From Marchantia polymorpha subsp. ruderalis (lineage: Eukaryota > Streptophyta > Marchantiopsida > Marchantiales > Marchantiaceae), in the NCBI GenBank assembly GCA_037833965.1, contig AP031357.1:23952001-24016000 (forward strand): a stretch of DNA of 64,000 nt, read 5' to 3'. A program made the translations under genes and the position numbers. The notes under the pieces are model-generated. The model was not told the origin of the DNA. It ran no database searches and worked only from the letters and a program-made list of their open reading frames with translations. This document shows positions 12,400 to 24,464 of this stretch, piece after piece (position 1 is the stretch's first letter; each line of letters opens with the position of its first letter).

Positions 12400-13250
12400 G
12401 TAAAAAGTCAGATTTTGATCATAATCAATATCAATACAATCTAGCACAACTTTGGCATTGTTAAATAAGTCATCAAACAAAAACCCATAATGCTTAGTAT
12501 TCAAAAGTTCTTTGGAATTCATTACAGTGGTATTTTAATATAAATTTCTTGGATTTGATATGTATTTTCTTAACATCATCATTATCAAAGCAATATCATG
12601 AATTTTGCATACCATCAAATACATAAGCCTATATGCAATAAAATATAGAAATTTTTCATAGAATTTCATGACATTTTTTACTTTTTAAAATCATTAATGA
12701 GAGATAAGATTTAAAAAATTTTGAATGTATTGCAAAAAGATACATACTACTTTCTTATTTATCATATTAAAATTTTCAAGCATCCATTGAATGTATTTGC
12801 CTTAACTCAATTAAAGTATTTTCTTATTCAAATTTTTACAAACAAATATACTTTTAATTTTGTATAATTCTTTCATCTTAAACTTAAACTTTATTTGATT
12901 TTTGCATTTGTCAAAGTTGGATTAATTTTTTGTCAAAATGTGCTTTTTATTCACTTAAAATATTAGAATAGAGGCATTAAAGGTCTCATTATTCAAGTCT
13001 ATATGTGAATTTACAATACAATGATATATTTAAATAATAAAAGCTTCAATCTCATGTACAATACACTTTTTGAAAGTTAAGTTAACTCTAGTATATAATA
13101 TTTTGTTAGACTTTTTACGTCTTTATGATTTAATCAAACATGATATATTATTGACAATAAGTTTTTTTTTCAATTCATATAATCATTTCACCAAGCTACA
13201 AAACTTATTTTTTTAACTTTATTCTCAAAATCATTTAGTTGTCTCATGTA
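12400..13250 (-). pseudogene. Ty1/copia retrotransposon pol remnant (reverse transcriptase/RNase H)
   Basis: On the minus strand, in the correct copia order, one reads LVK-stop-LYELK near 13200 (compare K.LYGLKQAPR), FKMKELYKIKSIF near 12890-12850, GKYIQWMLENFNM near 12800-12755 (compare KYI..VL.RFNM), AYRLMYLMVCKIHDIA...RKYISNP near 12640-12550 (compare GSLMYLM.CTRPDIA...RYMSNP) and NTKHYGFLFDD near 12500. Stops and frameshifts separate them. Neither the LTRs nor a clear YVDD box was found, so the extent is a minimum and the copy is dead. Confidence 0.65.
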
Positions 13251-16200
13251 GATTTTTTACTTCAAGGATACATAAAAAAATATGTTAACTACATGCATAT
13301 GATCCAAAATTAAATTAGATATAAACTCAATTGCATATATTAATCAAATTGTTACATACTTTGCTACAAATGAAAAGTCTTTGCCGTAGTCATGTTTTTT
13401 TTTGTGTAAAATCACTAGCGATCAATCTTTTTAAAAAAATCTATTTTTAATGAATTTTATGTAATTTTATTTTAGCTTGTACATCCACTAGCTATTAATA
13501 AAAGTTTGAATCATAAAAACTCCACTAACTTTCACGTGTTATTATTCATAGACAACTACATCTCATGCTCCATAATAGTGTTACACTCAAGCTTATTGAT
13601 ATTATTTTTTCTTAGAGCAACACAATGTTATCATCATTCTCAATCTTGATATCACAAATTTTTTTCCTAAATGAATCAACTCATAATTCACATCTGATAA
13701 ACTCTATTGATTTGATGATATTTCAATAGATAATTTTGATTGATTTTTATTGTTTGATTCAACTTTTTAGTACTCATCAACAAAACCTTCTACTACAATT
13801 ATTGCTCTTCAAAAATGTGTTTCATCTATAAAAAAGCTCTTTTGTGTAGTATTATTAAATTCATAATGATCTTTCAATCAACATCATTCATGAATGAAAG
13901 TAGTGAAACCATGATTATTTCAGTGAATCATGGTTATTTCGTTATTAGTATCCTTATTCTCTTCACAAGTACTACTCAAATTGACATTGTCAGTATGCAC
14001 ATTATCCATCTCCAATTCAGCTTCACTCTTGCTCTACTAGTTTTGTTCATATTTTGAATTTTGTAGCTACACTTTCTTGAATGTCTAAGGAGATTATTCA
14101 TAAATAAGTAGGGCTTAATTACCAATAGGCTACTTTGAAGATCATGTTAATGTGGTATTGAATGAGGAAAAATTGTTTGCTTTACATTGTAGATTCCACG
14201 TTTCAAGGATGAATTTAAATCGATGTGTAGAGACTGAAGTAAGAGTTCAAGCACTCCAAAATGCAGTTCAACAATATGTTATTTTCAAAAAAACTTGAAA
14301 GGTTAAAAAAATTCAACTTGTCAAGAAGTTGAAAGAGGTGGAATCTATGTCTGCAAGTTTAAACCACTCTAACCAACAAAATGTTCCAGAATTCAAATGA
14401 CTCTACTCCAACAAATGCGTTCCTCAACAATACATTCAAAGGTTGAAAGTTTAAGTTGAAGGGTTGAATAAAAAGCTTGCTTACATAAATAACATCATTT
14501 TATCTGATAGGAAAGAGATGGAGATACCAATAGCAATAGGAGTATAGCTGAATACAAGATGGATATATCTCTAAATATCAACAATAAAGTCAGCCCAGAT
14601 TGTCATGTCAATGACGAATTCACATACAGAAGATAACGAAACAACATAACAGTCGTTGATGACGTGACTCGATGCGTCAAGATTCACAATTGCGTCAAGA
14701 GTAAGTGATCCAATAACGTCAACATCATCAATGAAAGAGGACCAGACCATCCAAAACAGCTTACTATTGATCCAAGAGCGTCGTCAATATCTAAATCAGG
14801 CAAAAACTAATTATTCTTTTTGAGATGAAGTGATGCATATCAAGCACAAACACCCATCATAGACAAGGTGAAGTTGGATGTGGTTGTTTAAAATTGATAT
14901 GCACAAATAACTGAGGGCGATGAATCTTGAATCATTTAATTATCTTCTTTGTTAGATAGCCAGATAGCCAGCAATTGACAACTCAAGTACATGTAGTCTA
15001 TATTTTTGAGATTAGATTTTGTTGTCACATCAAGTGAAAAGTTAATCTAGTTATGATAGCAAAAACTCTCTACTTCACAATGTACATGATGTGCTCCATA
15101 ATGAGATTTAATTGATGCAGCCCACATCAAACTTGAACCAAAGAACACTTTTTGTGCATTGCATTGTTGAGGCAACTGACAACACCAAACACGCAGCCAG
15201 TCATGTTAAGGTCTACAACAGAAGTCAATTGCTATTGTTCGAAGAAGAAGTCCGAATTGCTATTGCTATTACATCACTCGTGTCGAACATGATGTCATCA
15301 ACAATCATGTTCATGATATCATTTTTGATGTCTTGGCATCAAGAAATGAAGATGAAAAGCACTGCATAATAGAGTTTTAAAACACCACTATGACACCGTC
15401 GAAGAAGTCATTTTGATCATCGTCAAATTGTTGCAATTGTGCATAGTACTGTGTGCAGCATGCTGGCAACTAATTTGATTTTTAATATTGTCATAGCAGC
15501 AACATTCATGTACATCGATGGAAGACTTGCACTTCACATTCATCTTTTACTTGCGACCAAAAGCAATGCTGAATCGGCATTGTAGCTCATTGAGTTGTTT
15601 GCCATTTTTCGTCTGAGAGCTTACTTTCAAACCAAGCCAGAAATCATTATCTTTGACGTAATCACTTGCAAGCTATAGAATCTCCCGGTACTCTCGATGT
15701 ACAAAAACTTCACATTGTTCTTGACTAGCACTATGTTCACTGTCTCATCCCTCATGTCGAAGGATTCCAATAAAGCTAAAGCAAACACACCAAATATTAT
15801 GAAGAGATGACGCTCTTCATATGCGCCCACGAATCTCAACGCAAAGCCACAACCCATAGTCCACATAGGAAATATTTGCACATCTTCCGGCTTCACATGA
15901 AATAATTTAATACACTCAAGCAATCTATCGCTTGCAAACTTAATAAGTGAAGCATGAAAGCAATGAAATGAATGGTTTGTGAATGGAAACTAAGTCCAAC
16001 AAAACACATAAAAGCTTTACTAATGAAAACCTTAAAAATGATCAAAAGCTCTTGCTAGTTTTATTTTATGATGAAAGTATAATCTAAACCCTAACTAGGT
16101 TGAACTAACATCAATATAATAACGTAATAGAGACATTCTACCTTCATTCAATCCTAGTTAGGTCTCGATTGTACTTCTAACACACTATACTTCTAAATCT

Positions 16201-17501
16201 TTATATAAAGTGACATTGTCAAATATGTCAATCATAAAAGCTCTAAAATTGTGATCTCATTTCCTAATATTCTTTGAAATAAATTGCAATTCTTTCTCTG
16301 TGGTGTTACCAAGTAGTTGAGAATGTCATTTATTTGAGAAGTAATTTGTAGCGGAAATATTAGTATCTGTTTTTTAGTGATTAAATATGATTTACAAAAA
16401 TATGAAATGTTTCAACTATTATCAGGGTAAATCATTTGATCAATTTCATATAATGTCCAACTTAGACTTAGAACTATCATAGAGTAGAAAAAATTCAGAC
16501 GTTTAGTTTTAATTAGTAAGAAAAAAAACTAGAAGAACAAAAGTCATGACTATGAGAAACTATACAAATAAAGCAGTGGGAAATATTGAGTGGTAGAAGT
16601 AATTTGTAACACTTAATTCTTCTCCAATCAAAAAGTACATTTTCAATCTTGGATCACGCAGATAATTTGCATTGAACTGTATTACAAGTAAAGTAATCTA
16701 CATTTTATGTAAACACTCTTTGTTTCACAAAACTATATTAGTTATAATGTATTGGTTCCGCACTATCTTGTTTCAAAGAGAAGACAATCAAATGCAAGTA
16801 TCAATTCGATTTGATAGATCGAACGAACAATTCCAAGTAGTGATTAATTTGGATTATAGTGTCAAAATTGATGTTGCAAATATTTTGTGGCATAAAGACT
16901 GTATTACATGTGTTCAGATATTGTGAAAATCTTAAAAATTCCCATTTTCTTATTGACATGAGAAAACATACTAACACATGAGATGAGATGCGATGGATAT
17001 AAGTAGCTGGAGGTTTGTTGAGGTGAAAGCTAACTCTAATTGAAAAGGTTTGATGATAACTAATAGAAAATAAAGTTACATACCACCCAAAGTCTTTCAC
17101 TGGCAATTGCTCGTAGATATTACATATCCAATAAAAAACAAGTGTGTAATATAACATGATCTTGACATGAAGATCTTCCAAGTGGATTGTATCTGTTTAG
17201 TATTGATAAACATATAATCAGTAAGATGGTTGTTGTGATATAGAGATCTTTGTGAAGATCTCTACCTCACAACATAGCACTATACTGCTTACCCAAACTA
17301 ATCAGAAATAATCCAATTGCAAATTAATACAGGTAACCTTTCGAGACCATGGAGCTGCAACATGGTCCGAGTTACTCTAAAATCTGAGTAACAACTGCTG
17401 GATTATAGACTGCGAAATAAAATCAGATATAAGACACGAACAAAAGATTCCGTACAAAATTTGCAATAATAAGTTCAAGATGCCAAGAGAAATGAGCAAA
17501 C
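13251..17501. other. AT-rich gene-free stretch, probably old transposon debris
   Basis: No intact gene recognised. Around 14200-14550 (plus) there is a stop-broken coiled-coil-like reading rich in Lys, Gln and Val. At 15627-15923 (minus) a 98-codon open frame (LFHVKPEDVQIFPMWTMGCG...) has no family I recognise. Composition matches neighbouring transposon sequence. Confidence 0.4.
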
Positions 17502-18863
17502 CTCAACACGATCTGCTGATTTTTTTTAAAGGTTCTCACTTCCTTGCTAAGAGTGTGCAAAAGAGCATCATGATTCTCCTTCGTTGGACTTCAGAACCTT
17601 TCTTGGGTTATGAAAGAAGAACAGCTTGTTTCCGCGGGATCGCATCTGTTGAAAACAATGGATGGAACAAAAAATTACTGTCACGACACGAACACCAAAC
17701 TGGGAATACGCTAAAAGAAAATTACAATTTGTCTCCAGGCAACAAATACGCAAAATTCACTAAAAATTTAAGAGTTCCATGTGAAAATAAAATCGAAGAG
17801 CATGCAATCTAGAGTTAACAATATATAAAGAACTCATTCATACCTTTATTCCCCATCAACCGTTTCGATTTTTCGAGCAGGGGCGACCAGTATTTCCTTG
17901 TGTTGAACAAGATACTCTCGCAGATATTTTTGCGCTTCTTGTCCCGGTGGCAGGAAGATAGAGAGCTTCCTACCACCGCGACTTCCAACCGGCTTCAACT
18001 TTGTTCTATTTTCCCCGAACTGGCTCAGAAACCAACGCAGTTGCCTCAATCCAAACTTCGTTACGAATTCTGGCGTAAGTCATTGGTATGGCGAAATCAA
18101 CCGGGAGGAAAAGAAAAGGAGGTCATTTCATGTTACCACCGACGACAACAGTTCAGAATTATCGGTACTACTGAGCTTCTCTCTAATCACTACAAGATTC
18201 AAAGACACAGAAACTCTTAATGACCAAGACAGGCCAAGAAACTCTTAATGACGAGAATGTACCAAGCCGAACATTCTCGTCTTTAATAGACAGACACAAC
18301 AGACAGACCTTATGTATCTCAGACGTTGACGCATCAACGTCTGATGCCCATGCTTTTCGCTCCTGATGATCCCATGGGTACTTGAAAGCTTCTGACTAGT
18401 TGACTGTCTGTAATCATTGCAAAATATAGGCGTCTGCACTGAAGAGACATTGACATCGTTACGGCTGAACTTGATTGTATTTCTAAGAACAATAGTAGAT
18501 TATTAGCTCCAGCCGTTTAGTTGAACGCAGAAAGCTCACGTTGCCGCTTCACTGACAACAGGACGTGCAAATTCCGTAAGCATACGTCAATTCCCGATTC
18601 CTCTTAGCCCCGTTCTTAAATCACACTGCTAAATTACCTTCGTGGGTTCTTCAGATTGCCTCTGCCTCCAAGTCCCATCGTGGCCCTCCGGTGGCCTAGG
18701 ACACGCAGGCTCCGACCCAGTAATAGGGGCTGGTCCTGCCACTCCTAAAACAGGGGAGGTACTGAGACAACACAGGAAAATAATACATACCTAGTTTTTC
18801 TGGAGAGAGGATGCCCTGGAAATCTGCAAAATAGATTCCTAGAGCTCCATCAAGTCTAGCATC
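17502..18863 (-). pseudogene. Decayed partial copy of the CW zinc-finger gene
   Basis: Three segments match the gene at 24465-33667 in the same order and strand. 18791-18863 matches its exon 2: the length is identical (73 nt), both splice sites are kept, and it reads DARLDGALG...FADFQGILSPEKLG. 18638 to about 18761 matches the end of exon 3 (PVLGVAGPAPITGSEPACPRPPEGH) but lacks the [10 protein letters not shown] start. 17502-17645 joins the two ends of the large exon 7 (QKQAV and SADRVK parts) with most of the middle deleted, and has in-frame stops. Between them, 17846-18049 is an open frame (RWFLSQFGENRTK...) that I do not recognise and that does not match the source gene. Exon 1, the CW-domain exons and the C-terminal exons were not found. 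Confidence 0.75.
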
Positions 18864-19107
18864 CTGTCGGAAAAATTGCAGAAAATATCACCTTTGTTCA
18901 AAAAGATTATATCCGTTGGCAGCGGGCATAAAACTTGCACATTGATCGACGATCCACAGCCTTCAAAACTCCCATCTTACCAGATCGAATTGATCGAGAA
19001 CGATATGTACAGACAGTTCATTTGCATTTCTCACGTCGACTACAACAAACACAGTATAGAGCAACCTTGACGTTTGCTTTGCTGCAGTGACCCGCGACAC
19101 TGTGCAA

Positions 19108-19172
19108 ATGGGTTCTGGGTTGGCACGTGCGCGGTCGAGATTGGACTGCGCGCGTGCCAACCCAGAACCCAT
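19108..19172. repeat. Near-perfect GC-rich inverted repeat
   Basis: Left arm from 19108 (ATGGGTTCTGGGTTGGCACG) and right arm ending at 19172 pair over about 24 bp with one mismatch, around a loop of roughly 17 nt. The arms are much more GC-rich than the flanks. No element ends or coding role are visible. Confidence 0.85.
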
Positions 19173-20065
19173 GGACCGCCGGTTGCACCGCCCGTATTAT
19201 ATATCTATAAACTCCGACCTTATATATCTATCTTATCGCGAGGAAGACGCTCTGAATGCTGTAAGCATAAGCAACAACAATGGCCAAGTCGACAAGCCAA
19301 AGACAACTGAAGATACACTCGAAAGAAATCGCGAAAGCGGAAAGTATCCCTGAGTCGATTAAGCAGGCAACTTGCACAATGCAAAACAACGATTTATTTC
19401 CCGTCTTCAACAACAACAGTAATTTAAAATTTACTCGACGGTACCGACGGAAGTAAGTATCGGTAGAGAAGATACTATCGATACGGAATAGGAGACCAAA
19501 GACTATCAACGAAGAATGTGAGTATGCATCCACGTATGCTAAAGCCAAACATCACGTCGGACTTCGCGATCGGCTGGTTTCCTAGCCACACCATTCGAGG
19601 GCAACTACATTCAACATACGAACCAACCACAACCTATTTCCAGATCTCATGAGCCCCCTGAGGCCCTCTTGTCCCTAAGCAAGAATTTAGACCTCATAAT
19701 TCCATAGAGTTTGATTGACTCATAATTCAGTCGAGCAGATGAGACCCCATGATCGAGTACAAGGTACTCGGGTAGTGATGTGCAAGGTTGGATTGTATGG
19801 ATACAAAGTAGAATCTAGAGGCTGTTGTCACACTTTATATATACTATACAGTTACTTAATATGTGCCAAGGGTGCTGTGACTGAGATTCAAGGAGTGGCA
19901 GAGCTCTAATATACGCTGCAGATTTCACCTTAGGTGAAATGAATGCCTAAACAACCACGAATATCAAAGTACGGGAATGAAAGCCTGAAACAAGAGCTTC
20001 CCATACAAATTAAGTCGAAAAGCAACAGCAACCACAAACCATCATATTGACAAAAGTACGTCGAC

Positions 20066-20167
20066 AAACAGCTGAACTCAGCCAGCAGATCGGAAGCTTA
20101 AGATTAAACGCTATCCAAACAGCTGAACTCGGCCCGCGGATCGGAAGCTTAACATTAAACCCTATCC
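20066..20167. repeat. Two-copy 51-bp tandem repeat
   Basis: Copies 20066-20116 and 20117-20167 share AACAGCTGAACTC and GATCGGAAGCTTAA, with a few substitutions. Confidence 0.9.
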
Positions 20168-20889
20168 AGAAATACGGAGGAAGGGAACGTGATAGTATAG
20201 ATCCTATCCATGGTGCATAAGAATCCAGAGTTTGAACAAACAAAGATAGTATGCATCAATCCTCTCCTGCTAGTTCCAACACCCGATAAGCCACCAAAGG
20301 CATCTCTTGTACAGAAGCAAGAGTGTAGCCTCAAATTTCAATAGGAAGGTCATCTTCTGGGGTTTCGGTCAAATATATGGAGGCCTCGTATCGTACGTTA
20401 AATTGCACCAGGAGATAGTAGATTTGAAAAGCACCTTCCTGTTTGAAGATTCAAGAATATCTGCTGGAGATTACATGCGGCTGGATTTTGACAACTATGT
20501 AAAGTGAAATTGAAGGAGGGGTCATCCAGCCTCGATGCATTGAGAGCGTGCTAACTCCAAGATCTTGTCACGCCCCATGAAAGGTCCGTGATGCTTCAAC
20601 TCTCAAATCGAGGTCGATTCAAGTCGAAACGCGTAGTTGAGTAAAGAAGGAAGGCATACAGTTTCTTCCGGGTTGGAATTAGTACACAGTCCGAAGAGGT
20701 ACGCGGCAGGAGAGTAATAATAGCAAGCCGTGACCGCCAAAAAAACCGGTAGGCGACGAGCTGCTGGAGTGAGCAAAATAAGCAACGACCAAAAAATCGA
20801 CCAACTATGCCTGGCGGCAGACAGACTGGAGTAACAACCAGGAGGTAAAAGGTAAAACATTACAAGATTCAGACTACGAGAAAATCTAA

Positions 20890-22640
20890 GTAAAAAAGAA
20901 GAAGTAGGTACCCAGTCACCCAGGAAGGAATGTGCAACAGATAAGCCAATACAGTAAGGGTTAGTAGCATGATTTTTGCTTCGTATACAGGATGGACGTG
21001 CATCCTCCATCACTTCTATAATATGTGTACTGCGATTTCCTACTTATAATCCTCTGCTATACACTACTTTGCGTGCACATCACGTATATAATCCATGCAA
21101 AGATTCCTACCCCTTTCCAACCTCATGGGTTTACAGTACTCTTGACATCCAACTTTTGGAAGAGGAGAGATGGAAGTTTTACAGAGGCAAGGCAGCTAAG
21201 ACCGCGCCAGCCTGCTAGTGACCATTTCAGTTTACATAAAAGCATCAGTCTGCTGACAATAAAAAGCCTGAAGGCCGATAATGTACAACCCTCCGTAAAA
21301 GAGATTAACTTCCATGAATGCTGCCTGAAGAAATAGGATGCCGATGTCTGTAATTGAGAGGAGACTCCAAAAGGTGCAGATAACAATGCAGCAAAGACGA
21401 ATTCAAAATAATTAAACCATGGAACTGGAAGAGAATACAAGCAGGTACGACTAAGGTCCCGGGAAGGAATGTGCAATCTTGAAATTTATAGATACGGAAT
21501 AGAATCCAGAGTCTGTATTCCACTTGGAAAGTGGGCAAGTTCCTCCGGCTACCTCCAAGATCTCTTCAGACCAATTATACATCCTTGACACTACAAGTTT
21601 CAACTGGATGTCGTCGCTCTGGGATCTGATCTAGTTGATGGGAACCCAGTATATATGTAGCAAGATCGAGTCCATGTTATCAATACAAGCGGTGATGCTT
21701 TGACCGGAATTAAGAGGTGTAAGATTAAGGTAAAATCCAAATGTACATGCACTTAAGTAGCAGAACTGCTTCTGATGGTAGATAATATATACGCAGTCCC
21801 TCGGAGGCTTATGATGCAAGAGACCAAAGCAGCTCAACTAAAACGAACTTTACTAGATGGAAAGAAGCATCAAGACAATGACATACGACCAAAGACATGT
21901 CGTGCATGAACTGAATTGTGGAGTTAAAAGCCAAACTGATTCCACATTCTGTATGTACATGCAAACTACGTAAATGTAGCCTAAGGATAAAATCGGATGC
22001 TGGTGTATGAAAATGAGGGCCAAATGCCAAACAGGTGCTGAAAACAATTCAGGAAATGTAAGATTCAACATGGAAAGCCGTGGAACTGGAAAAGAAGTGT
22101 TCGCAATCTCCACTAAAGTACCCAGGAAGGGATGGGAAGCTTGGTTTCTATAAATACGGAACGGAAATACAGAGGCTGTACTCGACTTGAAAATTGAGAG
22201 GGTATCAATACCTGCTCGCTACCTCCCAGATTGAGGAGCAATACAAGCAGGAAAGAACCGTGTCCAGCGTTGTGCAGATAACCACCTGCGGGAGATACCC
22301 TACTATAGTAAGTACATTATAATGGGGCAACTTTTTCAGTAACTCCACATTTATCGAATAAAAGTAAATTGATGTAGCAAGATCGAGTACAAGTGCTCAA
22401 TGCAAGTGGCGGGGAGCTGACTAGAATTTAAAAGTGGCTAGAATAAGGTTCCAAAAATACCTGCAAGTTCGTAACAAAGATTGATTCGCGCAAAGAATGG
22501 ACATTCAACCTGCTTGAATGGAGCCTGAAGCAAAAACTGATGCGCATGTCTGTACTTGACCGCAATGCCCATAAAAGTGCGGAAATTGTTAGCAGATGTT
22601 ACCGAAGTACCCAGTAAGGGATGTGCAAGCTTGTGTTTAT
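20890..22640. repeat. Array of diverged direct repeats, about 500-660 bp spacing
   Basis: A shared block (CCCAGGAAGGGATGTGCAA-like) recurs near 20920, 21460, 22125 and 22615, usually followed by a TATAAATACGGA-like stretch. A second block (GCCTGAAG...GATGC.GATGTCTGTA) recurs near 21325, 21990 and 22525. A third (TGTAGCAAGATCGAGT) recurs at 21655 and 22372. Block order is the same in each unit. Related sequence (CTTGTACA..AGAGTGTA.CCT) also occurs near 20305 and near 26883 inside an intron of the CW gene. No coding frame is shared, so the nature of the unit is unknown. Confidence 0.65.
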
Positions 22641-24464
22641 CTACCTATTGTTGTGTTATCATGCATGTTTGAGCACAAGTATTCAGTAAGGGGGCACTGG
22701 GAGCTGTGAGTGGATTAAAATATGCAGCAACATACAAAATATACATAAATACATATAATCAAAGCCTCCACTCCGAGAAACGCCGATCAAACGTCCACGT
22801 TCGGTGAGAGATGGAGCTGAAATATCGGTATTAGACCTCATATTCTTGCACAGTCCAACTGACAAGCTCACGCAACAATTAGTAAACACAGCGACATAAA
22901 ATACAGGTAGACTTTGAATGAGAACCAACAACATTCTCAGTTGTGGACAATTTATGATTCATACATAATAATTAAAATACTATGATTGCATGTATTAAAG
23001 AAAAGTGTGGAATTCAATTGTGCAAATCGTATTCCAAGACCGAGAAATATGTATCGAAAACGTCTTACTAAGCTGAAGACACATACAGATGAATAATAAA
23101 GAGACAATCAAGCTACATAGTCTCGATGGAGACATGAAGAGACAATCTACACATAAGGGAACCACAGCAGAAATTTATGAAAAAGCATTTACTTGTGAAC
23201 AACCAATCTGTACACTTTTTGATGCAGGGTGCTCAGAAGCTATCCATATCTGCGTCAAAACCTGAAATGACAGCAGATGTGCATGTGGCAACCAAATCTG
23301 CAAATATAAGTCTAAGCAGTCCCCGCATCTTCATCTCCTCTACCTGGAGAAAGATTTGGAATTAAACGGCATTCAATATGACCAAACTCCCACAATCTTT
23401 CTCAACTACAGCTTGAAATGCTGAAAAAATAATCCTTAGCTGAACTGTTTTTCGACCTAATTTGATGAAAATACAAAACTAAAGTTTCAGCATCCTGCGT
23501 CGATATCGCTCCGAGGCTCGTGGCTATCTTTACAGCACCTCGTAGACAACAGTCGCCATAGTCCTTTGTAAGATGCCCAGAAAAAGATCCAGCAGATATA
23601 TGACACCAATAGCAAGCCCACGTTGAGTGAATCTGGTATATCTGAGCAACCAAAATTTTGCAGCATCTTTGCAACTTCAGGATGTTAGAACCATTGTCCT
23701 GGAAACCCTGTGTTGCAGAGTTTCAAGCAAATCCTTAGCTTCCGGCGAGGTTGTCAGAAACCAGCGCCCTCAATAAAATGCACCCAACCAAAACAAAGCA
23801 CCACCTTGCAACTTGAGGAGCAGGTCAGAAAATCTTAGAAGTCCAACCCAGAAAGCACCATCTTGCAGCCTGAAAGGGCCGATGCTTTGTCCTTGGTTAC
23901 ACTATGTTGGTACAGTATCGAGTAATCAAAAGCCCCTTGGTCTTCCACAACCTGGTTCCGAATACCTTCAAGGTATACTGTGTGCTAGCTTCATAGAAGT
24001 AGTTATACGGCCCTCTCTTTTATATACACCCGAAAATGAACACCATAATGCAAAATTGAGCGCAGAGTAGCTGGCTTTCGGATTTAAATTCAGGTTGCAT
24101 AATCCTGAATCCTACAGCAACCCAAGAACGCGCCGCTTTTCTCTTTCATGCGGCAATTTACTCCTGACAGTCAAATATTGGTACAGCTCACAGAAGTTCC
24201 TTGCCTTGTCCATTCAAGCTGCAGTGCTTCGATCGATTGCTTGCAAGCTACTCGTGGTAGATTGCAAGACAACTGAACAAAGAGTAGTTTCTCTTCGAAA
24301 GGATGTCATGATACAAAGGGAAATTTGACAATTCAACGGCGTACTAAGGTGAGGTTGAATAGGCATGCAGGTTGATACTCATGCACAACATTATGCCATC
24401 CTTCAGACCCTTGGTTTTATTTGTCAAAAAATGTAAGTGAAACCCCAATAAACCCCAATATCCT
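22641..24464. other. Gene-free stretch, 3' flank of the CW gene
   Basis: Nothing with a recognisable product. The 3' UTR of the minus-strand CW gene must lie in the upper part. A 90-codon minus frame at 23402-23674 has no known motif. Confidence 0.45.

Larger units (their letters stand above)
18864..20889. other. Gene-free repeat-rich stretch
   Basis: No recognisable coding region. It holds the inverted repeat at 19108-19172 and the 51-bp tandem duplication at 20066-20167, listed separately. Confidence 0.4.
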
